Source: Volvox africanus (Eukaryota; Chlorophyta; Chlorophyceae; Chlamydomonadales; Volvocaceae). From it: 64,000 bases of DNA. A program made the translations under genes and the position numbers. Of the stretch, positions 1-14,400 are shown piece by piece; position 1 is the stretch's first letter; each line of letters starts with the position of its first letter. The notes under the pieces were generated by a model that saw only the letters and a program-made list of their open reading frames with translations, had not been told where the DNA came from and made no database searches. The stretch is from NCBI GenBank assembly GCA_030268105.1, contig BSDZ01000086.1:1426001-1490000 (forward strand), written 5' to 3'.

Positions 1-338
1 CGCCCGGACAGAGAAATGCATTGGCAGGGTCCCTTGTCGTGTTTGCGTGTATGTTTTGTGGGTCTAAGCTGAAGGTCGGAATGAGATTCACTATTGCCGT
101 TGCGCTGCATTGGGGTTTCCCAGAGCTATGTAGGCTGCCTTGGTATATTATCAAATGGGGTCCACCCGAGTGGCTTAGTGCTCAGATGGTCAGCCGACAG
201 CTTGGCACTCAGTGGCCCAATCCTCGTTCATGGAATCTGGGACGTAAATGAAACGCGACCAATGTGCCCAGTGTGCATTTCTGATCCATACTTTTGCCGT
301 CTTGCCGTCCTGCTATCATCGCCAATGCCATCTTGCAG

Positions 339-1685
339 TACGATTCGGCCGGTAATCAACAAAATCGCTTTCCGGATGGAGTCAGATGCGGCCATTTGCT
401 ATAACCAGACGGGCAGCATGACCTTCATTGAAAATGCAACCAACTTCAGGTATGGTCTGCTGTTCGACTGGCTTTGACGCGCATCTTCTGTAAAGGCCAG
501 TAGCACAATAAGCACCAAAAGTCTGAATAACATTGTCGGAGTTGATTAGCCGCATATGAACCGCTATTCGCAAGTCGTATGCCCTGGAGCTGTTCCTGAT
601 GCAACTGTAGCACAGGGTGCAATAGCGCTTACTGCCGGGATGCAAATTTCCCCTGTACGCACATTTCTTCCTGCCCTGCAGTATACACACTCGAGCGCCC
701 CTGGCATACTGTAGGGAAGCTTGCACCTTGCACCCAACGCATGGGGTGGTTCTTTGTTTTCCCTGAACTTCATGCATCTTAAGGCGGGGGGTCGACACAG
801 TGCCCGCCCGGGCATCCACCATAAGGGCAGACGGGATTCATGCGTATCCTGGACGTAACATTTGCAACCTGTGCACAAGTTGGTGTACGACACCTGAGGT
901 TTCTGGGTCAGTCCTGGCCTTTCATATCACTGTAGCACAGTAGCAGTAGCACTTGATGATGGGGTGCGAATTCCCCTTTACAGAAACAATACCCTGGTGC
1001 TAACGTGATACCAATGTACCGTCCCACATGGCGTGCTGTCTTGAAGGGGTGTTCGCTTCTGGCAGGATGGTGCTTCGGCGCCAGGAGGTTGGCTGCCGGC
1101 ACGTGTAGGTGAGTCAAATCAGGGTTTCAGTGTTAACTGATTTCGCATGTAGTATTAAGGAAGGAATTGTTGCACACCAGCCACTTCCCCAATGCGCTCT
1201 TTTTCAGGGTACTGTTGGAGAAGTAAACCTGAGTGGGAGTTAGTGGGAGTTAGTCCTCCAGGGTCGGTGGATCGCAGATGGATCGCACCAAGGGCCGTAC
1301 GGCTTATCAAAACGTACTCACATGGGGCGAGTAATTATAAGACATACACACTGCAACGGCATTGGAAAGCAACCCTCAAACGGATGATCGACGTAATGGA
1401 TGAGTGACCTCTACGTACCGCAGATGTGGATGGTCACGACGCACGCCTTTGCTGTGAAAATAATGTCATGCAGGAATTACGGCAGACGGACGCCATATCG
1501 AGCTGTTCATATACGGCCTGAAATACAGTTACACAAACGGCATGTTCCTGTTGACCAAGTGCGGGGCCATGGGGTCCTTCAATCGGGTTTGCAGGAGGAC
1601 CGCACAGGGCATGTGTCTGTTCGCGTTCGTGGACACCCCAGGACATAGGTTTGCTACCGTCTGCAAGGCACAAGGATTGAATTAA
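339..1685 (+). CDS. Gene A: 3' end of a pherophorin-like matrix glycoprotein (partial)
   Basis: Last three exons of a gene whose start lies left of the window: 339-449, 1047-1108 and 1474-1685 (stop TAA). Introns are GT-AG and the phases (2, then 1) match the equivalent introns of genes B, C and D. The first exon carries INKIAFR, a Cys and a TxI..NxxNFR ending; the second GVRFWQD and W-PAR; the third [31 protein letters not shown] and TVCKAQGL. These align throughout with the other three genes. INKIAFR corresponds in place to the LxKIEF motif of pherophorin domains, and the TKC...C...GMC run to their late cysteine cluster. The protein is probably secreted into the extracellular matrix, but its signal peptide and rod are not visible here. 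The preceding YYTFRL exon was not found in bases 1-338 and should lie upstream. Confidence 0.72.
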
Positions 1686-4600
1686 GAATAACGGGAAGGA
1701 AAACCTTGCTTCGCACCCAGCGGTATGAAATATCAAAGAAAGTCGTGGTCGGCCCCAAATGAAGCTGACCGGCGGGTTAAAAGATGACCAGGGAAGGATG
1801 GTCAGGCAAAAGGAGGTATGCACAAGCAGTCGTGAAGGTAGACAGGAAGATAGGTAGGTGCCACGGAGGCGCAATCCTTTGGGCTAGCTGTCGAGTGGCT
1901 GCAACTAGGAAGTGCCTATTGGTCGACGACTCCCTGGGGTCCGCAATCAAATGCCATATCTCCTTCCTGGTGGCTTCCCTGCATATACCGACGCTCGATT
2001 AGGCGTAGGCTTAGGAACTCTACGCCCGCCGAAAACAAGCCCGCCAAAATTGATGCATTTGTATATAGGTAGGTATTCAATGTACCGAAGTGGTGTGAAG
2101 AAAACGCGGCAGCAACTAATTGTGGTTGTGATTGTTGACTCTGGCCGCACCGTAGACAGCAGACAACGGGTCATCGGTTGACAATTAAGGCTCTCGCCTT
2201 TTATATGCAGACGACGAAAATGGACCCAATTCCTTTAGCTCGCCTGCTCCGGACGCGACTTAAGCTTTCCGATTTCCTCTGACGAAATAGGGCCCTGGCC
2301 CTCTGTGTGAACAGACACATACATTGGCGAGCTAGGCCATGTTATGATAGCAGGATGAAGGACAAGATCGTAATTAGGTTAGCGAGCCGGCAAAGACGCA
2401 TGGTTCCGGAGCGCGTGTTGCTTGCGTTATGCACCTGCATCATGCACGTTATAATATCTAAAACGTTTTCCCTACGGTTTACGATTTCATGACAGACGCT
2501 GTATGTTGTCGAGCATCTCGGCGTGGAATGAATATAATGGCTTTAACAGTGACTGCGATTTAAGAGTTTGCTTGTGGAACAAACTCAGCATATATAAGGC
2601 GGTATCGATAGTAGCAATTGCGTAGGGGAAAAGCTAGGTGATGCAGCATGTATTCGAATTCGGCTGGCCAGGTAGAGGCAAAGGACATGTCTTAATGTTT
2701 GCAAGTCATGGATCATACAAGATATCGTCATGCAAACGTGGTTATTTGGGCCTGGATGGTGCTACAGTACGACACAGTCATTGGGTGTGATCGGCATCAC
2801 TTTAATGGCCGTTGCGCACCCGCTTTCCTCTCGCGATGTATGCATCTTGTAATGATAAGTAGGGGGACATTGCTGAAAACAGAACTTCAGTAAGATTCAA
2901 GCTATCATGAGTTATAGTGGCGCGCCAGAGCCACAACGTGATTCGTGCTCATGTGCATAGATGGTGCTGTTTGGGGATGTACCCGTATGTGTCTCTGACC
3001 ACGTTCTGAAGTTGTCTGTTATGTGTATATTAATGTCAGGAGGTGCTGTCACGAAATACTTCTACTCGATGCGCAAATGTGCCATCTGTCCTTTCGTCAG
3101 CCTTACCTGGGTAATTTCGGGGAGTTTCTGGCCTATCTGCAACAGAAGCAACAGTGCATTTATTCTTATATTGTTCTCATTCTTAATTTTATGAGACTTG
3201 TTGGCATTGCGCGCAAAACCATCGTCGTGTACTGGGCATGCACTGCCCAGGGATCCCTGAGATACTCGGTGTCCCGTCTTCAATTTTAAGGTTTCATCCA
3301 TTTCCGGAGCAATATTAAGTCTGTTGTTGTAACATATAACCTTGCATTGTGTTTGCACTTTTAGTCAAGTAGTTAGCTAGTAGCCTGTGTGTGGATTCGT
3401 TTAAAGCAAGAAAAAGTGAAAGATGGCGTTGCCTCCCCTAGGTAGGTATCTAGGGGCGTGGGATGCGCGGTGGGCCCTGAAAAGCACTCCAATCATAGAA
3501 TCCAAGGTCTCAGATTGCGCGGAACAGAAAACATTAAAGATGCATCACATATTCGTTATCGCAGCGCTGTCGGTGGTACGTACGTCCTCCTTGGGTAGTG
3601 GTGCAAGCATTAGAAGCTAACGATGGCGCACACGTGCACATGCCATAAGCGCGTACAAAGCTTGCAGTGATCCTGCAATCAATGAAATTGCCTTGTCATT
3701 GTTGTATACAATCCACCGAAATGACTTTGAAAATGCTGTGTGCCAGCCATGGAAGGTCGCGCAGGATGGTGTTGGTGGGTTTCGGAGTAAAGAATGCTAG
3801 TCGTACGTGCATGTTTATAAACTCTAGAACTGGCAATCCGTTGGGCGGTATGGCCCAACGTTAGCCTCAGCTTAACAGGTTTACCCCAATGGTAACATAA
3901 CGTGTAAAAGCTTTACAACTTCGGGTCAGGTCAGGTGCAATGCTTAACGTCTTTATTCGCCTCCTGCATTCATAGATGGACTGCAACGGCCGTCCCGTAA
4001 CCAGCCTGCCTTCCAGGGCCAGGGTGGCGGAGGTGGCGGAGGTGGCGGAGGAGGTGATGGCCATGGAGGCGGGGAGGGTGAAGGCGGGGGTGACGGAGTT
4101 TGTGTCGGTTTTCATGCCTGCTATCTGTCAGCATTTTATTAACAAAATATAAAATACTCTACAGAGCCCTCTGGCTTTTCCCTGGCTCGATTTGATTAAA
4201 ATTTGGGAATGTACGACAACCGTAAGGCAGCGTCAGTCGGTCAGGTTTGGGAACCCAAAAACTCTTCTCACAAAATTCCCTGCCCCCTGCAAGCCAGGCC
4301 GCCGTTTTTGGTGACTTCCTGACAGAGGATGTGGGTCATTTAAGAAGCATCCTCGGTCTACAAGTTTTCCACCTCTAGCCACTGACCTAGAAGCCCCAGG
4401 CCCTAGCATCTAGAAACCGCAACCACGATCCCCAGGAGCCCTAACACACACAGGAAATCCATGATCAGTGCAGGTGCCCTCCGGTGACTGTAGCACCGCT
4501 GAACGTATGTGTGACTGTTTGACATCATCCTTCGAAAACTTGAAAGATGACATAATAAAATATATAAAGTCACCCCAACACCAAGGTGCTGGGAAATAGA

Positions 4601-5484
4601 TACAACACGAATTATCTTTACATACGTTCTGTATCGTACCAGGGCCCTCCGGCCGAGCGATGTATAGGTACTGTTATGCAAATTCAATTTACCTATTCTG
4701 AAGCGGGCTGCTTTCCCGCCTGTAGAAGCCCGTTGATCTCCCCGAAATAGGAAACCTGCAATAATGCCGACAACTGGTGATACTACCAAGGTCCCATATA
4801 AATAAATATCAACATAGACCTTTAAAATTTAAGATATCAATTCTTGCTTTGTTGAGCTGTGTGCGAGTTGCACGACTTACGACCACTGGCAGCAGTCTAT
4901 TACTTTACGAACAACGAGCCTCGCGTCTCTAAAGGCTCGTACGAATGCTTGTTAAAATTTCGATTATGTCAGTGAGATATTAGTGCCGTTGTTATCAGGG
5001 GCAATTAATACCGTAGATCAATTTCCGCCCGCCTTGAATGGTCGAAGACCTACCGATGCAGCCGCCCATTCGTATAAGTCTGTAATATTATAGGCCTGAC
5101 AGAATGTAATACATGTGATTTGAAATTTAATAAATGTCAAGTGGGAGCTTTTTGAGTACCTACCTGGCGTAAGTATGACTCGTACATGGGCGATCAACTT
5201 GCACCGCATTATGTCTCAAGTTCACCTGACAATAAATTCAAGATAGTTATTATTTTGTCCATAACAGGAACTCGAATACTGGAATTCTTACTTTACCTTC
5301 AATCACACTGTGGTTTTCAATTACACCTAAACGCTGCGATCTACCTAGGAGATTGCCCGACTAAAGCACTGACTTGGGATTTTAGGGTAATCAACGCTTG
5401 TAAGCGGTGGGAGGCTCTCGTTTCTGTACAGTTGGCACCAGCGTTCTTCTTGAGCAATTGCTACGTCCAAAATGAGATAAGAAG
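1686..5484. other. Intergenic region A-B, no gene seen
   Basis: Moderately AT-rich DNA. Its open frames are short, start at random methionines and show no motif I recognise. The only repeat noted is three perfect copies of a 9-bp GGTGGCGGA unit at 4023-4049. The promoter and 5' untranslated region of gene B should lie toward the right end, but I could not place a TATA box. Confidence 0.5.
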
Positions 5485-8400
5485 TTGGATTATTTGCTAA
5501 CGAAAGTTTACAGGTGCTCTAACAGCAGGTCGCCCTGGTGCGGCGAGTGGCACGACGACCTGTCCGTCGCACAGAAGCCGCGGGAGTTGGGTGCAGCCGC
5601 TCTGCGTCCCAGCGTTATGGTGATCTCTGCATCAGCAGATAAGCCACAACGTTGTGTTAATTCGACAGTTTGTCTAGTGAGGGGGAATCTTGCTGCAGTC
5701 GTGACCGACGATGGCTGCGGACCTCCAACGGCCATTCCTGCCGCACACCAGCCCGTAGTCTCCAGGTCAACGTGCTCACAGCGTTTCCCACGTATTTCTC
5801 GATATGGATGCTACCGGTGCAGCAATAAACAGGCGGCAACGGGGCAGGTTTGCCATGTTCGTCGTCCACAGCTTCCACGGCTCTGTACTTGGCTCCTCTG
5901 CCTGGCAGCCCTGCTGCTCCCAGGGCCCGGCTTCAGCTCAAATATGGTGGCGGCAACATCTCCGCCCATAGCTCAACACTCTCCAGCCATGTTGTCGCCA
6001 GACCTGCAATCACCTGATTCAGTTATTCCTGACATCAGGTATGTGCACCCTAACCACTACGTGCTACTGATGAGAGGAAGGCACAATACAGAAGATGGTG
6101 GGAGCGCAAGGGGCTTTGACATTCGGGGAACATATGGTGACGGACATGAATTGGGTTTTTAGAAGCAGGAATCGACAGGGGTCACGAGGGATGTTATAAT
6201 CAAAACGGGAGGCAGAGGCAGGAAGCATGGCGGGCCTCGTCTTCCTCGTCCATGAAAAAAATAAGGGAGGGGGGAAGCTGTGCCGGGCAATTCATTGCCC
6301 GAGTTACGAGATTACGATATCAGTCGTAAATGACTGTTCATTCCCAAAGAATCCAGCGAGATGAAACTGGTGTAGAGAGAAGGCGAGTTTGTGGGCCGCC
6401 AAGCCTGTGAAGTCGATGAGTACGGCCGCGTGATTTGCATAACAGGCATCCAAGTAGATGGCCTGCGGCTTGGGGAATGGGCTGACATTGGTGACTCTGT
6501 GCGCCGTATCCGGGAACCCCACCACCGCCCGGGTCTTTGAGCTATCTTGGTCGGCGGAGTTGTGTGTCTATTCCTCTTCCTAATGGCCCACCACACCCGC
6601 ATAAACACGCCCCCGGTCCGTCCGGATAACCATCGCAGGAATGCTGCATTGCCACCGGTTGGGATCAGCACGCCACCGAGCACTCTGAACCCAGGTGGGC
6701 TGCGGATAGATGAGCACAGTGTCTGCATATTTTTTCTGGAATGGGAGACGGGCGTGTGCCACAACAGAGAGAACGCACTAGATCGACTGCTGAAGGTTAC
6801 CTGGTGAAACGTATCCGAATCTCCAGTCCGCCGTACAGAACTGGTGGGGTACCCTCGAGAAGTCGTACTTCACAAGCTTGGCTAGCGGGAGGCGTGGTGA
6901 TATGCAGTGCAGCCAAGGCAAGATCTCAAAACGACGGGGGATATTGGGACCCAAATGGTCTACGCGCCAGAGAGGACGCTTTTTTGTCCTGTCCCAGATA
7001 TTAACCATGCAAGTAAAGTCGGGAGTGGGCCCTCGACAAGTGCGCTTGTTTGACATCATACATGAAGTTGCTAGCAAGCTAAATGACTAGCCAGCGGCCC
7101 ATGCCGCCAGTAACACATCCCGTGAAGCGCTGGGGCCTCTCCTCTGAATGGGCTGAGTCGCCATGCGTTCGACCCAGCGCCTCGTTTACTGGCTCGAAAT
7201 GACATTCTCGGATGGGCAAATGTTCCCGTTTTGTTAGCCCTTCCTTAGCGGAGCCCCTCCTTAGCGGAGCCCTCCCTTAGCAGACATTGCCTGAGGCCCT
7301 GGTCTGGGTTCAAAAAAAGAGCCCCCGGGCGAGGCTTTGGCTTTTGATAGCCGGGTCAAAATGTACCTGTTCACAGGTACCATGATATAGATGGCCACGA
7401 GGCACGCGATAGTGTTTCTTAACGCCGATGGACCCAAACCACAGGCATGCCCTGTGCTGCCGGTTGTTCCAGGGGCGCATCATGCTTTAGGCAGCACTAC
7501 CTGATCGCAAGCCCCCAGCTGTTGGACCATGACTAACCAGACGCATAATCGTAAGGATGTGTTTGACACGGTTCCTTCTTGACTGGCTGCATGTTTGGAC
7601 GTACACAGGCGAGGATTATGGAGACCCAACAAATCCTGCGCCTCCAGGGGAGGATGTGAGCTGCTCCTTGGAGCTGCAGTCCTTGGAGCCCGGGTCCGAC
7701 GTTGAGGTGGCCGTCCCAACAATTGGCAGTGGAATCTTTCCAAGTGGGCTCAGGTTAGAAAGGGAAAATACCACAAATAAGATAGCTAAATTATTTCCAT
7801 GTGACATGCTTCCGCAATTCGAATCAAATTACGGGACAAATGAAGGAGGGGAAATAGAGGATTAGTGACACGCAATGTGCCGTTCACCTTTCCGATTTAA
7901 GCAATATTCATTTATCAATTTCAGTTATAAAAATATTATTTTAAAATCTATCATTGTCTGGCCGAATGAAAACAAACTGCAGTCATCACAGCTAGGCACG
8001 ACAACTATCGCAGTCACAAGTCACAAGCTCACACCTGGGAGTTATCACACTTAATTTTTCGACCGTAATATGTTATTGCAATGACGCCTCAACGTTTTAC
8101 AGAATTTGACTTTTTGTCATCTGGCTTTCCTGAACCCTTAGTCATATTGCGGCCCAGGCATCTGCATTCGGTGCACTCTTTGCTGTCGTATATTTTGTCC
8201 AAGCAGTTAAACATTGAAAATTCTTGTGGCAATATCTGCACTTCATTTTTGTCTATGTGCTTTGCTGTCCCATGACCGCGACGGCATTGCCCGTATCTGT
8301 AGCACAAATGCTAGCAAGCCGCGCTCCGCGATCGCTAAATTTAATGTACGAAATTTCCTGCAGTTTCCCCGCATCTTATGCTGGGGAAGATTGTGGTTGC

Positions 8401-11400
8401 CGGTCTCCGCCGTACAGCCTGGTGTTTGGAGCGGAAGCTGAGCTCCGGCGAAGGTTAGTACGGGGCTGCAAGTGCGTTCGGGCAGGCAATCACAACAACT
8501 TAATGCAATTAATAAGTAATCTATGACCAAGAGCCTCGTACAAATAACATTCCTCATCCGCTTTCTTGAAAAGCTTTTGACTGCGTGATTCTGCACAGTT
8601 ACGTGTTATCGTGCTCCTGCTGCTACATGCTTCATCATCCTGAATCTTGAACCTGGTACTCGATGGGCTTACACTTGGAGTTCTTGTACGTATTAAGTAC
8701 AAAAGTTAAGCACGTTATGTCCAAAGATATAAGCCGCTGGTTTATGCTCCGGCACCCTGCTGACCTCTGCAGGAAGCTGCACACCTTCCGTCTAGTACCT
8801 CCGCCGTCCACCCGGTTTGCTTCCCGCATGGCTTCATCCTCTCGAGGGCCTGTGAGCTCTCTGGTGATTCAGCTGGATGCAAACCGTGGCACGAAGTGCT
8901 ACTACGGAGATTCGGGTGTAGGTGGCAAGCCAAAGGCAAAACTCTGGTTCAGCCCCACGGTCCCATGGGAAGGTGACGATCCTTTCGGACTTCCCGTCCA
9001 ATTTTCCTCAAGTGAGTGTTTGTGGAATTTACGTGATTGTCCTAAAAAGAGTTTGCAGTACGTGGTGCATTGGCGCTGTGTCGAGCATTGAGAAGCTTGC
9101 TATGGCTGAGTTCATGGAATATTCATTTGAAGGTTCAGCTTATGCACTGGAGCAAACTCAGCGGGCAATCTACTTACTCCCGTTGACTTCCATCGTCAAA
9201 ACCCTGAAACTCTCGAACCTACCAAATCACCTAGGTGGAAGGAAATTTACTTGAGGCACATGCTTGGATGTGTAATAAAAGGTGAAGAAACACAGTTTCG
9301 TCGACCTGGACTTATCAAGCCTACCAAGCTTGTCTGCCGGTGCTTGTGCTTGCGCCAGCCCCACTCTAAAGTGATCTTCTGGAGTTGCTCCCTGCAGGTC
9401 TCTCAAACGCGACCTCCCCAAATACCGTGGAGCTCGCCCTCAACCTCACCAAGCTGCGCGAGCAATTGGAAACAGCGTTGGGGGGCCACTCGGCTCCGCC
9501 ACCCGGGAGGGAAAACCCGGGACTGGGACCGGGAGTTGGAGGGGGATTTGAAGAGGATCCCTTGACGCTGGGTGTGTTTCTCATGACGCGATGTCGGGAA
9601 CAGAATGTGCAACGGCTTTGCAATGGTCCCAAAGAGCGCCACATGAATAACACTTGCCTTGTGGCGTACGTTTGGTCCGAGAGAATGGCCATGCCCCCGA
9701 AACCGCTATCGCCAGGACTACCATCTCCACCGCCACCGCCCTCTCCACAGCCACCTTCCCCAGAGCCGCCTTTTCTCCCACCCCCACCATTACCATCACC
9801 ATCACCGCCGCCACCATCACCCCCACCACCATCACCATCACCGCCACCGCCATCACCGCCACCACCATCACCACCACCAGCATCACCATCATCACCCAAA
9901 CCGCCATCTTCTCCACCACCATCCTCATGGCCCCCGTCACCTCGGCCCCCACCTCGTCGGAGGCTACCACCCCGTCGGAGTCCACCTCGCCCTCGACCTC
10001 GACCACCATCCCCAAGGCCCGTATCGTATCCGTCGCCAGTTAAGCAGCCGCCATTCCTTCACGCCCCACCTCCACCTCCCCCGTCACCCCCGCCACCATC
10101 TCCTGGTCCCCCCTCACCCCCACCCCCATCCCCGGTACCTCCGTCACCTCCGCCACCATCTCCACGGCCACCATCGCCTCCTCCGCCATCTCCGGAGCCT
10201 CCAATTCCTGCGCCATCACCTCGTCGACCTGCACCAGCGCTGCCACCATCACCACGCCCCTCACCATCCCCGTCACCATCGTATCCCCAAGCCCCTTTGC
10301 CCGACATCTTACAACCTGAACGAACGCCGTCTCGGGAAGCCTTGCCGCCACCACCTTTGCCACTGCCGGCATCGCCGAGACCACCACCGCGATCATTCTG
10401 GCGGCTGCCACCACCGCCGCCGCCACCACGCCGGTCTCCTCACAAGATGTCCATCCTGACCCTAAAGATCTATCGGCAACTTGCAGAATGGTCTTCAAGA
10501 GATATAGCCGACTGGCATGCAGCCCAAGGGTCGTCCATGCCGGGCAGGATACAGTCCACACAGGAGGCACGTGCCCTCATGCAAACTGCACTTGAAACCG
10601 GCATGTACGCGAGGGACCTTGCGGTGTGTTATAGCCGCCTGGAACCAGATACATCCTTTTTCCCCTCACCACCTCCCATAAACATGCCGCCAACGCCTCC
10701 GCCACCCAGCCCAGTTCCACCATTACCACCACCTCCAAGCCCACCTCCGCCATCACCACCTCCGCCAAGCCCAGCGTCACCATCGCCTGAGCTGCCATCT
10801 CCGCCCCCACCAAGCCCTCCACCGCCAAGCCCACCTCCGCCATCACCACTTCCGCCAAGCCCAACGCCACCATCGCCTGTGCCGCCAACTCCGCCTCCGC
10901 CATCTCCGCCCCCACCAAGCCCTCCACCGCCAAGCCCACCTCCGCCATCACCACTTCCGCCAAGCCCAACGCCACCATCGCCTGTGCCGCCAACTCCGCC
11001 TCCGCCATCTCCGCCCCCACCAAGCCCTCCACCGCCAAGCCCACCTCCGCCATCACCACTTCCGCCAAGCCCAGCGCCACCATCGCCTGTGCCGCCAACT
11101 CCGCCAGCGCCATCTCCGCCCCCACCAAGCCCACCACCGCCAAGCCCAGCGCCACCAGCGCCTGTGCCATTAACACCGCCTCCGCCATCACCAACCCCAC
11201 CAACCCCGCCACCGCCAACTCAATCACCCCCAAGCATTGACCCGCCTTCGCCTGTTCAGCCATCACCGCCGCCGCCGTCTCCAGCACCACCGCCCCCACC
11301 GCCATCGCCACCGCCACCGAGCCCACCTCCCCCGTCACCACCACCATTCAGCCCACCGCCGCCAAGCCCAGAGCCGCCTTCGCCGGCCCCGCCCTCACCA

Positions 11401-14400
11401 CCGCGACCCTCACCACCGCTGCCAAGCCCACCGCCGCCAAGCCCACCGCCGCCATCCCCTTGGCCTCCAAGTCCCCTTCCACCGTCACCACCACCACCAA
11501 GCCCACCGCCGCCAAATCCAGAGCCGCCTGCTCCTGTTCCGCAGCCACCCTCGCCGCCGTCACTCCCACCGCCAAGCCCGCCGCCGCCAAGTCCAGTGCC
11601 GCCTTCGCCTGTGCCGCCAACCTCACCACGTCCGTCACCACCGCCGCCACCATCATCACCGCCGCCTTCGCCTCTACCGCCAAGCCCCCTTCCACCGTCA
11701 CCACCGCCGCCGCCATCATCACCGCCGCCCTCGCCTCTACCGCCAAGCCCACCTCCACCGTCACCACCTTCACCACCACCGCCGCCAAGTCCAGCGCCGC
11801 CTTCGCCTGTGCCACCAAGCCCACCACCGCCGTCACCGTCGCCCTCACCACCGCCACCATCACCCCCACCGCCATCACCGCCACCGCCAAGCCCGCCGCC
11901 ACCAAGTCCAGCTCCGCCATCGCCTGTGCCGCCGTCACCAACGCCGCCGTTACCACCAACGCCAAGCCCAGCGCCGCCAAGCCCAGCGCCGCCTTCGCCT
12001 GTGCCGCCAAGCCCACCTCCACCGTCACCACCATCGCCGTTACCACCACCGCTATCACCATCGCCGCCGTCAGCACCTCTGCCGAAGTCACCACCGCCGC
12101 CAAGTTCAGCGCCGCCTTCGCCTCTGCCGCCAAGCCCATCGCCGCCGTCACCACCGCCGCCAGCACCTCTGCCGCCGTCACCACCGCCACCATCGCCACC
12201 GCCGTTACCGCTACCGCCGTCACCACCGCCGCCTTCGCCTCTACCGCCAAGCCCCTTTCCACCGTCACCACCGCCGCCGTTACCGCCGCCGCCGTCACCT
12301 CCGCCGCCAAGTCCAGCGCCGCCTTCGCCTGATCCACCAAGCCCACCACCTCCGTCACCGTCGCCCTCACCACCGCCATCACCGCCACCGCCAAGCCCGC
12401 CGCCGCCAAGTCCAGAGCCACCTTCGCCTGTGCCGCCAAACCCACCTCCTCCGTCACCACCACCGCCGTCACCGCCACCGCCATCACCAGCGCCACCATC
12501 AGAACCGCCGTTACCGCCACCGCCGTCACCATCACCGCCAAGCCCGCCGCCGCCAAGTCCAGCGCCGCCTTCGCCTGTGCCACCAAGCCCATCACCGCCG
12601 TCACCGTCGCCCTCACCACCGCCACCATCATCCCCACCGCCATCACCGCCACCGCCAAGCCCGCCGCCGCCAAGTCCGGCTCCGCCTTCGCCTGTGCCGC
12701 CAAGCCCACCGCCACCGTCACCACCGCCGCCGTCACCTCCACCGCCATCACCACCGCCGCCAGCACCCCCACCGCCAGCACCACCATCGCCAGCACCACC
12801 ACTGCCAGCGCCACCACCGCCAGCACCACGACCGCCAGCACCACCGCCACCATCACCACCGCCGTTACCGCCACCCCCGTCACCACCGCCGCCGCCGTCA
12901 CCATCACCGCCGTCACCACCGCCGCCTTCGCCTGCGCCGCCAAACCCGGAGCCGCCGTCACCATCACCGCCGTCACCACCGCCGCCAAGTCCAGCGCCGC
13001 CTTCGCCTGTGCCACCAAGCCCACCACCGCCGTCCCCGTCCCCATCACCACCGCCACCATCACCCCTACCGCCATCACCGCCACCGCCAAGCCCGCCGCC
13101 GCCATCACCACTGCCGTTACCGCCACCGCCGTCACCACCGCCGCCAAGTCCATTGCCGCCAAGTCCAGCGCCGCCTTCGCCTGTGCCGCCAAGCCCACCG
13201 CCGCCGTCACCTCCGCCGCTGTCACCACCACCACCAAGCCCGCCACCGCCAAGTCCAGAGCCGCCTTCGCCTGTGCCGCCAAGCCCACCGCCACCGTCAC
13301 CACCGCCGCCGTCACCACCACCGCCAGCACCACCGCCGCCAGCACCACCACCGCCAGCACCACCGCCCCCATCACCACCGCCGTTACCGCCACCGCCGTC
13401 ACCACCGCCGCCAAGTCCAGCGCCGCCTTCGCCTCTGCCACCAAGCCCACCACCGCCGTCACCGTCGCCCTCACCACCGCCACCATCACCCCCACCGCCA
13501 TCACCGCCACCGCCAAGCCCGCCGCCGCCAAGTCCACCGCCACCTTCGCCTGTGCCGCCAAACCCACCTTCTCCGTCACCACCACCGCCGTCACCGCCAC
13601 CGCCATCACCAGCGCCACCATCACCACCGCCGTTACCGCCACCGCCGTCACCACCGCCGCCAAGTCCAGCGCCGCCTTCGCCTCTGCCAACAAGCCCACC
13701 ACCGCCGTCACCGTCGCCATCACCACCGCCAGCATCACCCCCACCGCCATCACCGCCACCGCCATCACCACCGCCGCCAAGTCCAGCGCCGCCTTCGCCT
13801 GTGCCACCAAGCCCACCACCGCCGTCACCGTCGCCCTCACCACCGCCACCATCACCCCCACCGCCATCACCGCCACCGCCATCACCACCGCCACCAAGTC
13901 CAGCGCCGCCTTCGCCTGTGCCGCCAAGCCCACCTCCACCGTTACCACCGCCGCCATCACCACCGCCGTTACCACCACCACCGTCACCACTACCGCCACC
14001 GCCATCACCACCACCGCCATCACCACCGCCGCCTTCGCCTATTCCGCCAAGCCCACCGCCGCCGTCACCACCGCCGCCAGCACCTCTGCCGCCGTCACCA
14101 CCGCCGCCAAGCCCGCCACCGCCAAGTCCACCGCCGCCTTCGCCTATACCGCCAAGCCCACCGCCGCCATCACCACCGCCGCCAAGCCCACTGCCGCCGT
14201 CACCACCACCGCCAGCACCTCTGCCGCCGTCACCACCACCGCCAAGCCCGCCGCCGCCAAGTCCAGTGCCGCCTGCGCCTCTGCCGCCAAGCCCATCTCC
14301 ACCGCCGCCACCGCCGCCAGCACCACCACCGCCAGCACCACTGCCGTTACTGCCACCGCCGTCACCACCGCCGGCAAGTCCATTGCCGCCAAGTCCAGCG

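Noticed and set aside
4023..4115. Gly-codon-like GGTGGCGGA repeat read as a coding region
   Set aside because: Only three copies, with no splice or start context and no matching protein; treated as simple sequence.
6039..6162. Extension of gene B's first exon to the frame end (stop at 6162)
   Set aside because: A consensus donor (AG|GTATGT) occurs after 6038 and the following residues match nothing in the paralogs. A phase-1 donor after 6136 remains possible but is weaker in context.
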